From positions 89,124-153,123 of the forward strand of contig JAHXIO010000019.1 in the NCBI GenBank assembly GCA_025655595.1: a stretch of DNA of 64,000 nucleotides, written 5' to 3'. The notes under the pieces were generated by a model. That model ran no database searches. It worked only from the letters and a program-made list of their open reading frames with translations, and was not told the origin of the DNA. The stretch comes from Candidatus Thiodiazotropha sp. (ex Monitilora ramsayi). GTDB taxonomy: Bacteria; Pseudomonadota; Gammaproteobacteria; Chromatiales; Chromatiaceae. The position numbers and the translations under genes were made by a program. Positions 34,455 to 43,559 of the stretch are shown one piece after another (position 1 is the first letter of the stretch; every line of letters begins with the position of its first letter).

Positions 34455-35720
34455 ATGAGTGAACAGTTCGAACAGGGAGTCGCGGCACTGCGAAATCAGA
34501 TCGATGCGAGAATCTCATCCTACCTTTCCAGTTGTGTCCATTGCGGTATCTGTGCCGAAGCCTGTCTCTTCTATACGGAGACCCAGGATCCTCGCTATAC
34601 GCCAATCCACAAGATCGAACCGCTGAAAAAATTGTGGAAAACGGAAAATACCTTCTGGGGGAAAATGGCTAAGTCTATGGGCCTGATCGAGCCGTTGACC
34701 GAGTCCGACTTTGCGCAATGGGAAGAATTGATCTATGACAGCTGCACCCTTTGCGGCCGCTGCTCCATGGTCTGTCCGGTGGGGAACGATATCACCTACA
34801 TGATTCGTAAGATCCGGGAAGGGTTTTCCGTAGCAGGATATGCGCCGGATGGCATGAAGGAGGCGACGAAACGCGCGCTGAACATCGGCAGCCCGATGGG
34901 GGTTACGCTCAAGACCCTGAAGGCTGCATTGGCGCACGTGGAGAGGGACACCGGATTATCGATACCCATTGATAAGGCGAATGCGGACTACATGACGCTC
35001 TTTTCCTCCATGGAGATCGTCAATTTTCCGGAATACATCGAGAGTATCGCGAAGATCTTTGATACAGCCGGCGTGTCATGGACCATCAGCAGCAAGGCGT
35101 TCGAGGCCACCAACAGCGGTATACAGATAGGCAATCGTGATGCGGCAGCGGAACTGGTGGGGCGGGTAGTGAATGCGGCCGAGACGTTGGGTGTCAAGTA
35201 TGTGGTCAGTCCTGAATGTGGACATGCGTATACGGCGATTCGTTGGGAGGGTCCCAATCTGATCGGTCGTGCATATGATTTCGAAGTGATACATATCCTC
35301 GAGCTTCTGGACAAGCTGAAAGTCGAAGGCAGGATTAAACTGTCTGGCAAAGACGATACGCCGATGACATTGCATGACCCCTGTCAGATCGTCAGACGAG
35401 GCGGGGTGGTTGATCCGCCGCGAAATCTGCTTAACAGTGTTGCCGACCACTTTACCGAGATGCAGGATCACGGTGTGATGAACTGGTGTTGTGGTGGCGG
35501 TGGTGGCGTCAGCGCCAACGAAAGGGCTGAACCCTTGCGGCTTAAGGCCTTTGATCGCAAAAAACATCAGCTGGAAGAGTTGGGTGTCAACACCATGGTG
35601 ACGGCTTGTGCCAACTGTCGAATTATCCTCGAAGAGGGTCTGGAGCATAACGAAATGGATACTGAGGTAGTGAGTCTTACAGAACTGTTGGCAGAGCATC
35701 TCCAGTCAGGAAACACTTAA
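34455..35720 (+). CDS. HdrD/DsrK-like iron-sulfur protein with two CCG domains
   Basis: A 421-residue cytoplasmic protein. The N-terminal third binds two 4Fe-4S clusters (CVHCGICAEACLF; CTLCGRCSMVCPVGN). The C-terminal part has two cysteine-rich CCG-type domains: SPECGHAY with DPCQIVRRG, and NWCCGGGGG with ACANCRI. Such domains bind the noncubane clusters that reduce heterodisulfides in HdrD or DsrC trisulfide in DsrK. With the cytochrome b before it the pair resembles DsrMK or HdrED. Its substrate here is unknown. AAGGAGAAGCGGAG precedes the ATG. Confidence 0.9.
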   Translation: MSEQFEQGVAALRNQIDARISSYLSSCVHCGICAEACLFYTETQDPRYTPIHKIEPLKKLWKTENTFWGKMAKSMGLIEPLTESDFAQWEELIYDSCTLCGRCSMVCPVGNDITYMIRKIREGFSVAGYAPDGMKEATKRALNIGSPMGVTLKTLKAALAHVERDTGLSIPIDKANADYMTLFSSMEIVNFPEYIESIAKIFDTAGVSWTISSKAFEATNSGIQIGNRDAAAELVGRVVNAAETLGVKYVVSPECGHAYTAIRWEGPNLIGRAYDFEVIHILELLDKLKVEGRIKLSGKDDTPMTLHDPCQIVRRGGVVDPPRNLLNSVADHFTEMQDHGVMNWCCGGGGGVSANERAEPLRLKAFDRKKHQLEELGVNTMVTACANCRIILEEGLEHNEMDTEVVSLTELLAEHLQSGNT

Positions 35721-35746
35721 AAGACTCTCAAGAAAATAGACTGTAT

Positions 35747-35781
35747 CGCCATGAACTGGACCGGTACTGCCATTCATGGCG
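35747..35781 (+). other. Hairpin between the HdrD-like and DUF4399 genes
   Basis: CGCCATGAA at 35747-35755 pairs perfectly with TTCATGGCG at 35773-35781. There is no T-run; it ends seven bases before the ribosome site of the next gene and may adjust its expression. Confidence 0.5.
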
Positions 35782-35797
35782 CCATTTGGAGGTTGTT

Positions 35798-36226
35798 ATG
35801 AGTCATATGATTTCAAAATCAGTTAGCCTTTTACTCCTTCTCTTCGCAACTGTGTTTACAGCAATTGCCGTCACTCCAGCGACCGAGGGTACGGTTCTCT
35901 ACATCATCTCACCACAGGATGGGGATGTGGTGAGCAACCCGGTAAGGGTCCAGTTTGGACTGCGTGGTATGGGGGTCGCTCCTGCCGGGATAGATAAACC
36001 GAAGACCGGTCATCACCATCTGTTGATTGATGTGACGGCGATGCCAATGATGGACAAGCCTCTGCCTTCTGATGACAAGCACCGCCATTTTGGCGGAGGA
36101 CAGACTGAAGTGGATTTAACCCTTTCCCCAGGCAAACACACTCTACAGTTGGTATTGGGGGATATGAATCATGTCCCATTCTCGCCACCCATTATGTCAG
36201 AAAAGATTACTATCTCTGTGAAATAA
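35798..36226 (+). CDS. DUF4399-domain periplasmic protein
   Basis: A 142-residue exported protein: signal peptide (SLLLLLFATVFTAIA) followed by one DUF4399 domain, marked by ISPQDGDVVSNPVRVQFGL, GHHHLLIDV, HRHFGGGQTEV and LGDMNHVPF. The clustered His residues suggest metal binding, but no activity is known. GGAGG at 35788-35792 fixes ATG 35798. It is the last gene of the formate dehydrogenase transcript by orientation and spacing, although its link to that pathway is unproved. Confidence 0.87.
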   Translation: MSHMISKSVSLLLLLFATVFTAIAVTPATEGTVLYIISPQDGDVVSNPVRVQFGLRGMGVAPAGIDKPKTGHHHLLIDVTAMPMMDKPLPSDDKHRHFGGGQTEVDLTLSPGKHTLQLVLGDMNHVPFSPPIMSEKITISVK

Positions 36227-36591
36227 AGACTATTCAATCACTAGAGAGTCGGGATGTTTCAGGATGGGGTATTGATCGGACATCCCATGTGCCGATCGTA
36301 CCTCGGTATTTTTGATGGCTGGGTGATTTTTAAAAAAACACCAAAAAACAAAAAGAAAAGTCATGTTGTGCATCTAAATTATGAGTTTCCGTGAACTGAC
36401 TCACAATTTGATAGGAACTTTGAGTCGTCAGGAATATCATAATTAAAGAAAATGCTAATATAGTCGATATATTTAGTAGGAAGAGGGTACTGCTCCAGCT
36501 TGGATACTGTCTGAATTGATAATTGTCACTGAAGAAAGTAGCCAAGTTTGTAAGAATATTAGCAATACCTTAAGTAGTAGCGAGGTACATC
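36227..36591. other. Intergenic region before the small membrane protein
   Basis: A 365-base, AT-rich gap. GGGATGT near 36253 pairs with ACATCCC near 36279, and CCGA-N6-CTCGG followed by TATTTTTG (about 36293-36317) could be a weak terminator of the formate dehydrogenase operon. No gene seen. Confidence 0.35.
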
Positions 36592-36822
36592 ATGTCAATC
36601 CTGAACTGCAAACGTTTACGTCAAGTCGTCATCCTGGCCGGTGTGTTCTTGATTGCAGGCATGTTTCTTGAAGTCATTGCCCACCAGCTTTTGGCAACCT
36701 CCAGTCTGATACTGATTCAGCCAATTGCTCTCGGCATGGTACTGGCGAGCCCGGTTATTATCCTGTTGACTGTCGTCATCTCCTTGATACCTGGTCTTAG
36801 CTTAAAAGATTGCGTGCACTGA
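36592..36822 (+). CDS. Small two-helix membrane protein
   Basis: A 76-residue protein with two hydrophobic segments (VVILAGVFLIAGMFLEVIA and PIALGMVLASPVIILLTVVI) and few charges. I do not recognise a family. A ribosome-like GTAGCGAGG precedes the ATG and a strong terminator follows the stop by 18 bases, which supports it being a real monocistronic gene. Confidence 0.6.
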   Translation: MSILNCKRLRQVVILAGVFLIAGMFLEVIAHQLLATSSLILIQPIALGMVLASPVIILLTVVISLIPGLSLKDCVH

Positions 36823-36840
36823 GTCAGAGGTTGACTGAGA

Positions 36841-36876
36841 AGCCTACCCAGCTTTGAAGTTGGGTAGGCTTTTTGT
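36841..36876 (+). terminator. Rho-independent terminator
   Basis: AGCCTACCCAGC and GTTGGGTAGGCT form a 12-bp stem (one G-T pair) with a TTTGAA loop, followed by TTTTTG. It ends the small membrane protein gene and lies before the convergent NapC/NirT gene. Confidence 0.9.
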
Positions 36877-37052
36877 TATTCCACTACCTTTAATCTCTGG
36901 TTGCCAGCCACATCGTGCCGGATAGGGGTTTGTGAGGATATCACCATATTGACAGGTATGATCCTGACGTCCCTAGCTACTAATTTGTATACTCTCTGAG
37001 TTGCCTCCTTCAAAAAAGAAGACGGAGAACGGCAAGTACCGACTCGGTAGGG

Positions 37053-37682
37053 TTACTCTTCAGCAAGAATACGTGCTGCAGCTCCGGGCTCAAGGCCAAA
37101 TTCCTCTTCGATCATTGCATTCCATTTTTCCCGTTTAAAGGTTTTCTGATCGGGCACCTTCCTGTGCACCAAATTGATATGACAATGTATACAGGATTTA
37201 CCTTCAGTCTCTTCTACGTGGATGGCATTGGTATCGGGGCGCTTTCCCTGGATTGCGTTTAATGTATGACAGCGCATGCAGGTCGCTGAGTCACGTTCCT
37301 CGAACCACTTGCGGGCGGAAAAGGCGGCGTCAGGCAGGTGCAGAGCATTCACCACTGGATCGTCATAATCAGGACCGAATATCTGTGAGAAGAGATCCTT
37401 ACTGCCCATGAAGTGGTCCCAGGTTGCTTCAAACACCCCCTCTGAGACATGACAGTCACCGCAAGAGGCCCTGACCCCGGATACCGGGTTATAGTGAGTG
37501 GATTGGCGATAGGTCTCAGCCGCCAGCTCCATCGAGTGGCATGTGGTGCAGAACTCCTCTGTACTGGTGAGATGGTCGAACTCGATCAGAAAAACCATAA
37601 ACCCGATACCGGCGATCCCCCCCAAAAACAGAGCATAGAGGAAGTGGCGTGTGATATAGACCGGCAGTTTCCAGCTAGTCAT
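37053..37682 (-). CDS. NapC/NirT-family tetraheme cytochrome c
   Basis: A 209-residue membrane-anchored quinol dehydrogenase cytochrome: one N-terminal helix (FLYALFLGGIAGIGFMVFLI) and four CxxCH heme sites (CTTCH, CGDCH, CMRCH, CIHCH) in the usual NapC/NirT/NrfH/cM552 spacing. It passes electrons between the quinone pool and a periplasmic multiheme enzyme. It starts inside the last codons of the HAO-like gene (eight-base overlap), so the octaheme is its partner. In Nitrosomonas the corresponding pair is HAO and cytochrome cM552. Confidence 0.93.
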   Translation of the reverse strand: MTSWKLPVYITRHFLYALFLGGIAGIGFMVFLIEFDHLTSTEEFCTTCHSMELAAETYRQSTHYNPVSGVRASCGDCHVSEGVFEATWDHFMGSKDLFSQIFGPDYDDPVVNALHLPDAAFSARKWFEERDSATCMRCHTLNAIQGKRPDTNAIHVEETEGKSCIHCHINLVHRKVPDQKTFKREKWNAMIEEEFGLEPGAAARILAEE

Positions 37683-39123
37683 CTGACAGTCTTCCCTTAC
37701 CGTAACCGAGTATCGGATTTTTCTTGTTGGGGTGCTTCAGCCACTCATGCCCTTCTCGGCTTAGCACGTGTGAAGAGATAATCTGTTCCCCCCTCTCTTT
37801 ACCGGCAACCTCAAGTATCTGAGGCAGAAAGCGTGAATAAAAATTTCTGCCTACCAGATACATTCCCTCCCACCAGGTATGATTGGGACTGGCCATTGAG
37901 GCGCCGTGGCGTGCTCTTGCCCCTTCATCATGCCATAGCTCCCAGTAGGTGAATTCAATGGGTTCATCGAATGGAGTAGGGGTAAGCAGGCCCTCACTAT
38001 AGAGTTGCTGCATTATGTTTTCCGCCGGTTGACCAAATTTCTCATTGTAGAGGTTTACAACCGCATCAAACTGATTCATAAAACTGTTGGTGAAGGGTTT
38101 TGAGTGGCACTCCAGACAGACCATACTCATGGCCTGGCGCCTCCTGGCAGGGGTCGCGGCTGCTTTTACCTTACCCATAGTGCCATCCATTTTTGAGATT
38201 TCGCTGCCTCTTCTGGGTGATGGCATCGATTCCGGCAACTCTATTTTTTCCCCATCCTCGAAAACAACCAGTTGCTGCTTCTGTGATACCGGCGTATTCA
38301 AGCTCCACATATTCCGCATACCCACATCATGGGTGGCTTTCAGTTTGCCTGCGGCTCCCATATGGCATGTGACACAAGTAGGTGCTGCCACATAGTCTTT
38401 CCCGGCAACCCAACTGTCGCTGTTGAGCGCCATTTCCTCCCTCTGTGACTCAAACAGCATGCCGTGTTTGGAGGCTTCATAGATGGCCTTGTCCGGAGAG
38501 TCCGGTCCCGAATGGCATCGAACGCAAGCGCTTGGTTCACGCGCTTGTGCCTTGGAGAAACGGTGCCGGCCGTGGCATGAGGAGCAGGATCCCTTGGAGC
38601 CGTCCGGGTTGATACGGCCAATACCGGAATTGGGCCAGGTGGCCGGATCGAGTGTACCGTCGCCACGCACACGGACGGTCGATCCGTGGCACTGGTCGCA
38701 ACCTGCAGCCACAATAGCGGCTCCCCCTACATGCCCTGCCAGTGCCGGCAGACGGTTTTCGATCAGTGTAACCGCTTCCGAGTGGACTGAACCCCTCTGC
38801 TGCTCATATTCGGTGGTGTGGCAGCGGCCGCAATCGAGCGGTGAGACGATTGTGGCAATGATGGCCCCTTCGTGAGTGATGGCATCAGCGTCGTCGATAT
38901 CCGCTTTATGACAGTCAAGACAGTTGACTCCAGCTTCAGCGTGCTGGCTGCGTTTCCACTGCGTAGTCAGGCCTGCTGAAGACTTCTCATGGCAGGAGAC
39001 ACACTCCTTACCGGCAGGGTCGCCCCACTTGTCGGGACTCAGCGACACCTTTGCGGCAGAAATAGGAAGAGATACGCTCAAAAAAATAACAAACAGCAAC
39101 AGCCGATTCAGAGGCTGATCCAT
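37675..39123 (-). CDS. Octaheme cytochrome c, hydroxylamine oxidoreductase-like
   Basis: A 482-residue periplasmic protein with a signal peptide (LLLFVIFLSVSLPISA) and eight CxxCH motifs: CVSCH, CLDCH, CGRCH, CDQCH, CSSCH, CVRCH, CVTCH and CLECH. Heme number, length and the C-terminal WELWHDEGARARHGA and TWWEGMYLVGRNFYS segments point to the HAO family. Family members either oxidise hydroxylamine (with a Tyr cross-linked to the catalytic heme) or, as in epsilonproteobacteria, reduce nitrite or hydroxylamine. I cannot tell by eye whether the cross-linking Tyr is conserved. The coupled NapC/NirT gene favours a quinol-fed reductase. Confidence 0.88.
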   Translation of the reverse strand: MDQPLNRLLLFVIFLSVSLPISAAKVSLSPDKWGDPAGKECVSCHEKSSAGLTTQWKRSQHAEAGVNCLDCHKADIDDADAITHEGAIIATIVSPLDCGRCHTTEYEQQRGSVHSEAVTLIENRLPALAGHVGGAAIVAAGCDQCHGSTVRVRGDGTLDPATWPNSGIGRINPDGSKGSCSSCHGRHRFSKAQAREPSACVRCHSGPDSPDKAIYEASKHGMLFESQREEMALNSDSWVAGKDYVAAPTCVTCHMGAAGKLKATHDVGMRNMWSLNTPVSQKQQLVVFEDGEKIELPESMPSPRRGSEISKMDGTMGKVKAAATPARRRQAMSMVCLECHSKPFTNSFMNQFDAVVNLYNEKFGQPAENIMQQLYSEGLLTPTPFDEPIEFTYWELWHDEGARARHGASMASPNHTWWEGMYLVGRNFYSRFLPQILEVAGKERGEQIISSHVLSREGHEWLKHPNKKNPILGYGKGRLSDD

Positions 39124-39557
39124 TTTTCGACTCCTTCGCTTTTTCTTATCGCAAGCAGATAAACCAGAGTACAGTGTCTGCTTGTTGGTTAATTATCAAT
39201 GCTGGCGTTGGAGCCTGTTTGACCTTTGAAACCAGGAAGGCTCGCATACGATCGGTACTGCTGATTGTGTCAACGCGCTGAATACATCATATGCGAGACT
39301 CATCATATCAACTCAATGATGTAAATCCATGATAATTGTCATGTATACCACTAACTGCCAGTAAGAGTCTCTACTGGATATTACCAATAAAATACTGGGT
39401 AAATTCAGATCAATGATTTTTATCCGTTGAGCCTAATCAAGATTACTTTTGATATTCATTTGATTTTTCTCCCTCCTATGTAAGAATTTTGCGTGGAAGC
39501 GATAAAGCAGTATCAAAAATGCTTCCTCTCAAAAACACTCTAACAAGGAGGAACTCC
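39124..39557. other. Divergent intergenic region between the HAO-like and c554-like genes
   Basis: 434 AT-rich bases separating two multiheme operons, so it should hold both promoters. ATCAA-gattactt-TTGAT near 39436 is an inverted pair but its order and spacing do not match an FNR box. No gene seen. A strong AAGGAGGAAC lies just before ATG 39558. Confidence 0.4.
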
Positions 39558-40856
39558 ATGGATGCGATTCATGCGCCAAGGCTCCATCGCGCTTATTTTT
39601 TAGTCTTTTTCATTTTTTTGTTTTTCACAATGGGAAGCAGCAGTCTGTTGGCAGGCTCGGATGTCAAGACACATCAGATTTCATCCGAGGTCTGTAAAAA
39701 CTGTCATAAGGAGATCTATCAGCAATGGAAGGGGTCGATGCATGCGCAAAGCACGGCATTAGCAGATCCGATTCATGCAACTTTTTATAAAAAAGTCGTG
39801 GGAAGTCCCACCGAAGAGGGAGTCAAGCACAAAGCCTCTGGCAAGTATCCGATCTGTCTGCAGTGCCACGCTCCGAATGCTGCAGTCGATAAGACTACAA
39901 AACTGGATGCAAAGCCTGCCTATTCGGAGGGAGTGAATTGCGTCGTCTGCCATACATTGGCCAAGTTCAAAGGCACTGAGGGCAAGAATGGCAAGATGTT
40001 ATTGGGTCTCAAGGCATACGAACGGTCTGACTTGATCCAGGGCCCACAGGGCTTCAATCAAGAGCTCTCCAAATTGACGGCAGCAGACGATATGTTTGGT
40101 GGTATGCCCGCAGGTGATGATTCAAAACCCAACCCTCATACACAGGGTGCGCTTGAAATCGATGGACAGAAGATCCCTGCGCTTCCGATGGAAGGCAATC
40201 CAGGGCTGATGAAAACCAATGCTGCCTGCATGGGGTGCCATGACAAGCGCAATAATCCACACGGTGTCCCGCTTTGTCAGACAGGTAATGAGTACGCCGG
40301 CAGTAACGTCAACTGTCAGTCGTGCCATATGCCAATTGCGGGCGGTATGGCGGACCATGGTATGAGCGGTGGTCACGGCGATGCCATGCTCAGGCGTAGT
40401 GTGGTATTCACCCTTGACGCCAGTAAACAGGGCGACCAGTTGAAAACTACCGTCACCATGAAAAATATGCAGCCTCACAGCTTGCCAACCGGAGCACCCT
40501 TCAGAAATATATTTTTGAAGCTGTCAGCCTATGACAATCAGGGTAATCTGGTGTGGGAGAATGCATCCGGACACCCGGGTAAGGAAGATTCGAAGGCTTA
40601 CTTCGCCTATAGGTTGGCGGATGAAAAGGGAGATCCGGCGTTGCCGCCGGTCGCAACTCAGCTTGGACTCGATTCACGCCTTAAACCTCACGAGGAGCGG
40701 GTTCTCTCCTATGATATACCGGCTAAAGGTGTGGTTCTGGTCAGGGGCGAGCTTTTCTATAACCTGCTCTGGCCAGTGCTGGTGGAAAAATTCACTCACC
40801 TGCCGGCAGAGTTGACGGCACCTAAGTCCATAGCTGTTTCAGAAGTCAAAATATAA
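39558..40856 (+). CDS. Pentaheme cytochrome c, cytochrome c554-like
   Basis: A 432-residue exported cytochrome with signal peptide (YFLVFFIFLFFTMGSSSLLA) and five CxxCH sites (CKNCH, CLQCH, CVVCH, CMGCH, CQSCH). The first heme region, VCKNCHKEIYQQWKGSMHAQ, is typical of the cytochrome c554 family (NE c554 takes electrons from HAO). The C-terminal 150 residues carry no heme and look like a beta-rich domain. It is divergent from the HAO-like operon and followed by an OTR-like octaheme. ATG 39558 is fixed by AAGGAGGAAC. Redox partner assignments are inference. Confidence 0.85.
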   Translation: MDAIHAPRLHRAYFLVFFIFLFFTMGSSSLLAGSDVKTHQISSEVCKNCHKEIYQQWKGSMHAQSTALADPIHATFYKKVVGSPTEEGVKHKASGKYPICLQCHAPNAAVDKTTKLDAKPAYSEGVNCVVCHTLAKFKGTEGKNGKMLLGLKAYERSDLIQGPQGFNQELSKLTAADDMFGGMPAGDDSKPNPHTQGALEIDGQKIPALPMEGNPGLMKTNAACMGCHDKRNNPHGVPLCQTGNEYAGSNVNCQSCHMPIAGGMADHGMSGGHGDAMLRRSVVFTLDASKQGDQLKTTVTMKNMQPHSLPTGAPFRNIFLKLSAYDNQGNLVWENASGHPGKEDSKAYFAYRLADEKGDPALPPVATQLGLDSRLKPHEERVLSYDIPAKGVVLVRGELFYNLLWPVLVEKFTHLPAELTAPKSIAVSEVKI

Positions 40857-40930
40857 ACCACTGGGCAAGTGTCACAGGCCGTATAAAAACGGCCTGTGAC
40901 ACTTGAAAACCTTGGAGTATGAGGTGAACT

Positions 40931-42544
40931 ATGTCTATAGCAGCATCTGTCTCCTTGCGTATTTTCGTACTGATTACCGGGATGGTGGTTTTCGGTCTGT
41001 GTCAGGCTGCTGTTGAGTCTGGAAAAGGAAATTCAACGGCAGACCACACGAAATTCGAAGAGCTTCAGCAAATATTCAAAACCGGACCAGAGGTCACGCA
41101 GGCCTGCCTCGGCTGCCATACAGAAGCGTCCAAACAGCTTCATCAGACCAAACACTGGAAGTGGCGGCTCAAGCACCCGGAAACCGGTGAGATCCTGGGC
41201 AAACGTGATGTCATCAACAGCTTCTGTGGCAGTATCGAAACCAACTATGCCAGATGCACCAGTTGCCATATCGGGTATGGATGGAAGGATAAATCTTTCG
41301 ATTTTACATCTGAGGTCAATGTCGATTGTCTGGTTTGCCACGATACCACCGGTACCTATAAGAAATTTCCTACAGGTGCAGGTCATCCGCCATACAAGGA
41401 CAAACCTTTTCCACCCAAAAGCAAGAAGATCTGGAAGGCGCCGGATCTCACACATGTAGCCCAAAATGTGGGAAAAACAAGTCGTGCAACATGTGGCGCA
41501 TGCCATTTCTACGGTGGCGGGGGGGATGGCGTCAAGCACGGTGATCTCGACTCCTCCATGACGAATCCCAGCAAGGTGCTGGATGTTCACCTCGGTACAG
41601 ACGGGCTCGACTTCACCTGCAGTACCTGCCACAGAACTGACGGTCATGACGTGGCTGGCAGCCGTTATACCACAGTGGCGAAAGACACCCATGGTATCGA
41701 TGTGCCGGGGCGGGACGATAAGAGCAGGGCGACCTGCGAATCCTGTCATGGGAGCAGACCGCACGACGCTCAGGTGAACGACAAAAATAACGACCACACC
41801 GACAAGGTGGCCTGTGTGACCTGTCACATACCAACCTACGCCAAGGGTGGAAAACCAACCAAGATGTGGTGGGACTGGTCGACTGCAGGCAGAAAAACGC
41901 CGGATGGCAAGCACATCAAGACCAAAGACGAGAGGGGGTACGTCACCTATGTGACCAAGAAGGGAAGTTTCGAATGGGGTGAGAACCTGATACCGGAATA
42001 TGCATGGTATTCCGGAAATATGCGCTATACCCAGCTGAATGAGAAGATCGATCCTTCATCTATCGTTGAGATCAATTCATTCGACGGCAGCTACGCAGAC
42101 CCGAACGCACGTATCTGGCCTTTTAAGGTTATGCGGGGCAGGCAGGCCTTTGATAAAGGCAATAATACGCTGGTTATGAGCCATCTGTTCGGCAAGGATG
42201 ATGACGCTTATTGGAAATCCTTCGATTGGAACAAGGCCATCAAGGCAGCGATGCTGTCCCGGGGAGCCGAATACAGCGGTGAGTTCGGTTTTATCGAGAC
42301 AACTTATCATTGGCCGCTTGCGCACATGGTTGCACCCAAGGAAGAAGCGCTGGGCTGCAGTGATTGCCACAGCCGGGAAGGAAGATTACAAAATCTAACT
42401 GGTTTTTACATGCCCGGGCGGGATGTCAATATCTGGGTTGATCTGATCGGTTGGCTGGCAGTGCTTGGAACTTTGGGCGGGGTATCGCTTCACGGCCTCG
42501 GTCGTCTGTTGATGAGTAGAAACAGGAGGGACGGAAATGGCTAG
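40931..42544 (+). CDS. Octaheme cytochrome c, tetrathionate reductase (OTR)-like
   Basis: A 537-residue cytochrome with eight CxxCH motifs (CLGCH, CTSCH, CLVCH, CGACH, CSTCH, CESCH, CVTCH, CSDCH), a signal peptide and, unusually for a soluble multiheme enzyme, a C-terminal membrane helix (VDLIGWLAVLGTLGGVSL). Layout and length match the OTR family (Shewanella SO4144), whose members reduce tetrathionate, nitrite and hydroxylamine in vitro but whose natural substrate is uncertain. The next gene, a cytochrome b, overlaps its stop by eight bases, which is the arrangement expected for a quinol-linked reductase. Confidence 0.9.
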   Translation: MSIAASVSLRIFVLITGMVVFGLCQAAVESGKGNSTADHTKFEELQQIFKTGPEVTQACLGCHTEASKQLHQTKHWKWRLKHPETGEILGKRDVINSFCGSIETNYARCTSCHIGYGWKDKSFDFTSEVNVDCLVCHDTTGTYKKFPTGAGHPPYKDKPFPPKSKKIWKAPDLTHVAQNVGKTSRATCGACHFYGGGGDGVKHGDLDSSMTNPSKVLDVHLGTDGLDFTCSTCHRTDGHDVAGSRYTTVAKDTHGIDVPGRDDKSRATCESCHGSRPHDAQVNDKNNDHTDKVACVTCHIPTYAKGGKPTKMWWDWSTAGRKTPDGKHIKTKDERGYVTYVTKKGSFEWGENLIPEYAWYSGNMRYTQLNEKIDPSSIVEINSFDGSYADPNARIWPFKVMRGRQAFDKGNNTLVMSHLFGKDDDAYWKSFDWNKAIKAAMLSRGAEYSGEFGFIETTYHWPLAHMVAPKEEALGCSDCHSREGRLQNLTGFYMPGRDVNIWVDLIGWLAVLGTLGGVSLHGLGRLLMSRNRRDGNG

Positions 42545-43133
42545 AACGATCTTCTACACCCGTTTTGAGAGATTCTGGCACTGGACGCAGTCGCTCCTGA
42601 TAATTTTGATGCTGATAACAGGATTCGAGATTCACGGGACTTATCAGCTCCTGGGTTTCGAAACAGCGATCAACATCCATACGATCGCAGCCTGGGTTTT
42701 GATTGGCTTGTGGTTGCTTGCACTCTTCTGGCATACCACCACGGGAGAGTGGAGACAGTACGTGCCGGCCGATGCGGATAGCATGTTGGCCATGGTGAGA
42801 TATTACAGTGTGGGAATTTTCTTCGGTGCCGCGCATCCATTCCATCGCAGAAGGGCGGAAAAGCACAATCCTCTGCAGAGGATGGCATACCTGATGTTGA
42901 CCATGATCATCTCACCTGTCATATGGCTGAGCGGTCTTCTCTACCTTTTTTATCAGAAATGGTCTGTCATTGGCCTACAAGGGTTGCCATTGGAACTCGT
43001 TGCTCTGACGCATACCCTTGCAGCATTTGCCATGTTGGCCTTCATTGTTGCACACGTCTATTTGGCACTAACCACCAGTGAGCGGCCTTTTGGTCATGTG
43101 AGAGCAATGATTACGGGATATGACGAAGAGTAG
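42537..43133 (+). CDS. Cytochrome b561-type membrane subunit
   Basis: A 198-residue integral membrane protein with four helices and conserved His in RFWHWTQSLL, INIHTIAAWV, LTHTLAAFAML and VAHVYLA that can bind two b hemes. It is coupled to the OTR-like octaheme gene by an eight-base overlap and probably oxidises quinol for it. A strong terminator follows 28 bases after the stop. Confidence 0.9.
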   Translation: MARTIFYTRFERFWHWTQSLLIILMLITGFEIHGTYQLLGFETAINIHTIAAWVLIGLWLLALFWHTTTGEWRQYVPADADSMLAMVRYYSVGIFFGAAHPFHRRRAEKHNPLQRMAYLMLTMIISPVIWLSGLLYLFYQKWSVIGLQGLPLELVALTHTLAAFAMLAFIVAHVYLALTTSERPFGHVRAMITGYDEE

Positions 43134-43161
43134 TTAATGATATAACGACCGTGTAATTGAG

Positions 43162-43192
43162 AAACCCGATTCATAGAGAATCGGGTTTTTTT
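43162..43192 (+). terminator. Rho-independent terminator of the octaheme operon
   Basis: AAACCCGATTC and GAATCGGGTTT pair around ATAGA, followed by TTTTTTT. Confidence 0.93.
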
Positions 43193-43559
43193 CAGCAGGC
43201 GAATCATCAATCAGCCAGCCTCTTGTTATTTTTTTAAAGGATTCAATCCAAGACTGCCAACAGGCAAAATCTATGTAGGGATGATTTTCCCATTTTTAGT
43301 TCTATCTAAGCCCTAAAGATCAGATCAGTCCAGACGCTATAAACATGCACAATTCATATTCAGTTTATTTTTTTAGTAAATTGAATTAAGTGATAGTTGA
43401 AGAAAATGAATTGTGAGATAACCCGTATCAAGCTTTAAAAAGATGATCTAGAGATAATTTCATAGATAAAACATGAAATTATTTTTATATTAGGCTTGTT
43501 ATCAATAAGTTATCGAACTATATTTGTAGCACTTTTATAAAATAGCAATAGGAGTACTA
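43193..43559. other. AT-rich intergenic region before the H1-like gene
   Basis: About 370 bases, markedly AT-rich with long T and A runs. Apart from a candidate promoter at 43496-43524 I see no gene or RNA. Confidence 0.4.
43496..43524 (+). promoter_or_regulatory. Candidate sigma-70 promoter of the H1-like gene
   Basis: TTGTTA (43496-43501), a 17-base spacer and TATATT (43519-43524). The ATG is 36 bases beyond the -10 box, preceded by AATAGGAG. Confidence 0.45.

Noticed and set aside
39430..39460. FNR box upstream of the c554-like gene
   Set aside because: ATCAA and TTGAT are present but in the wrong order and spacing for TTGAT-N4-ATCAA.
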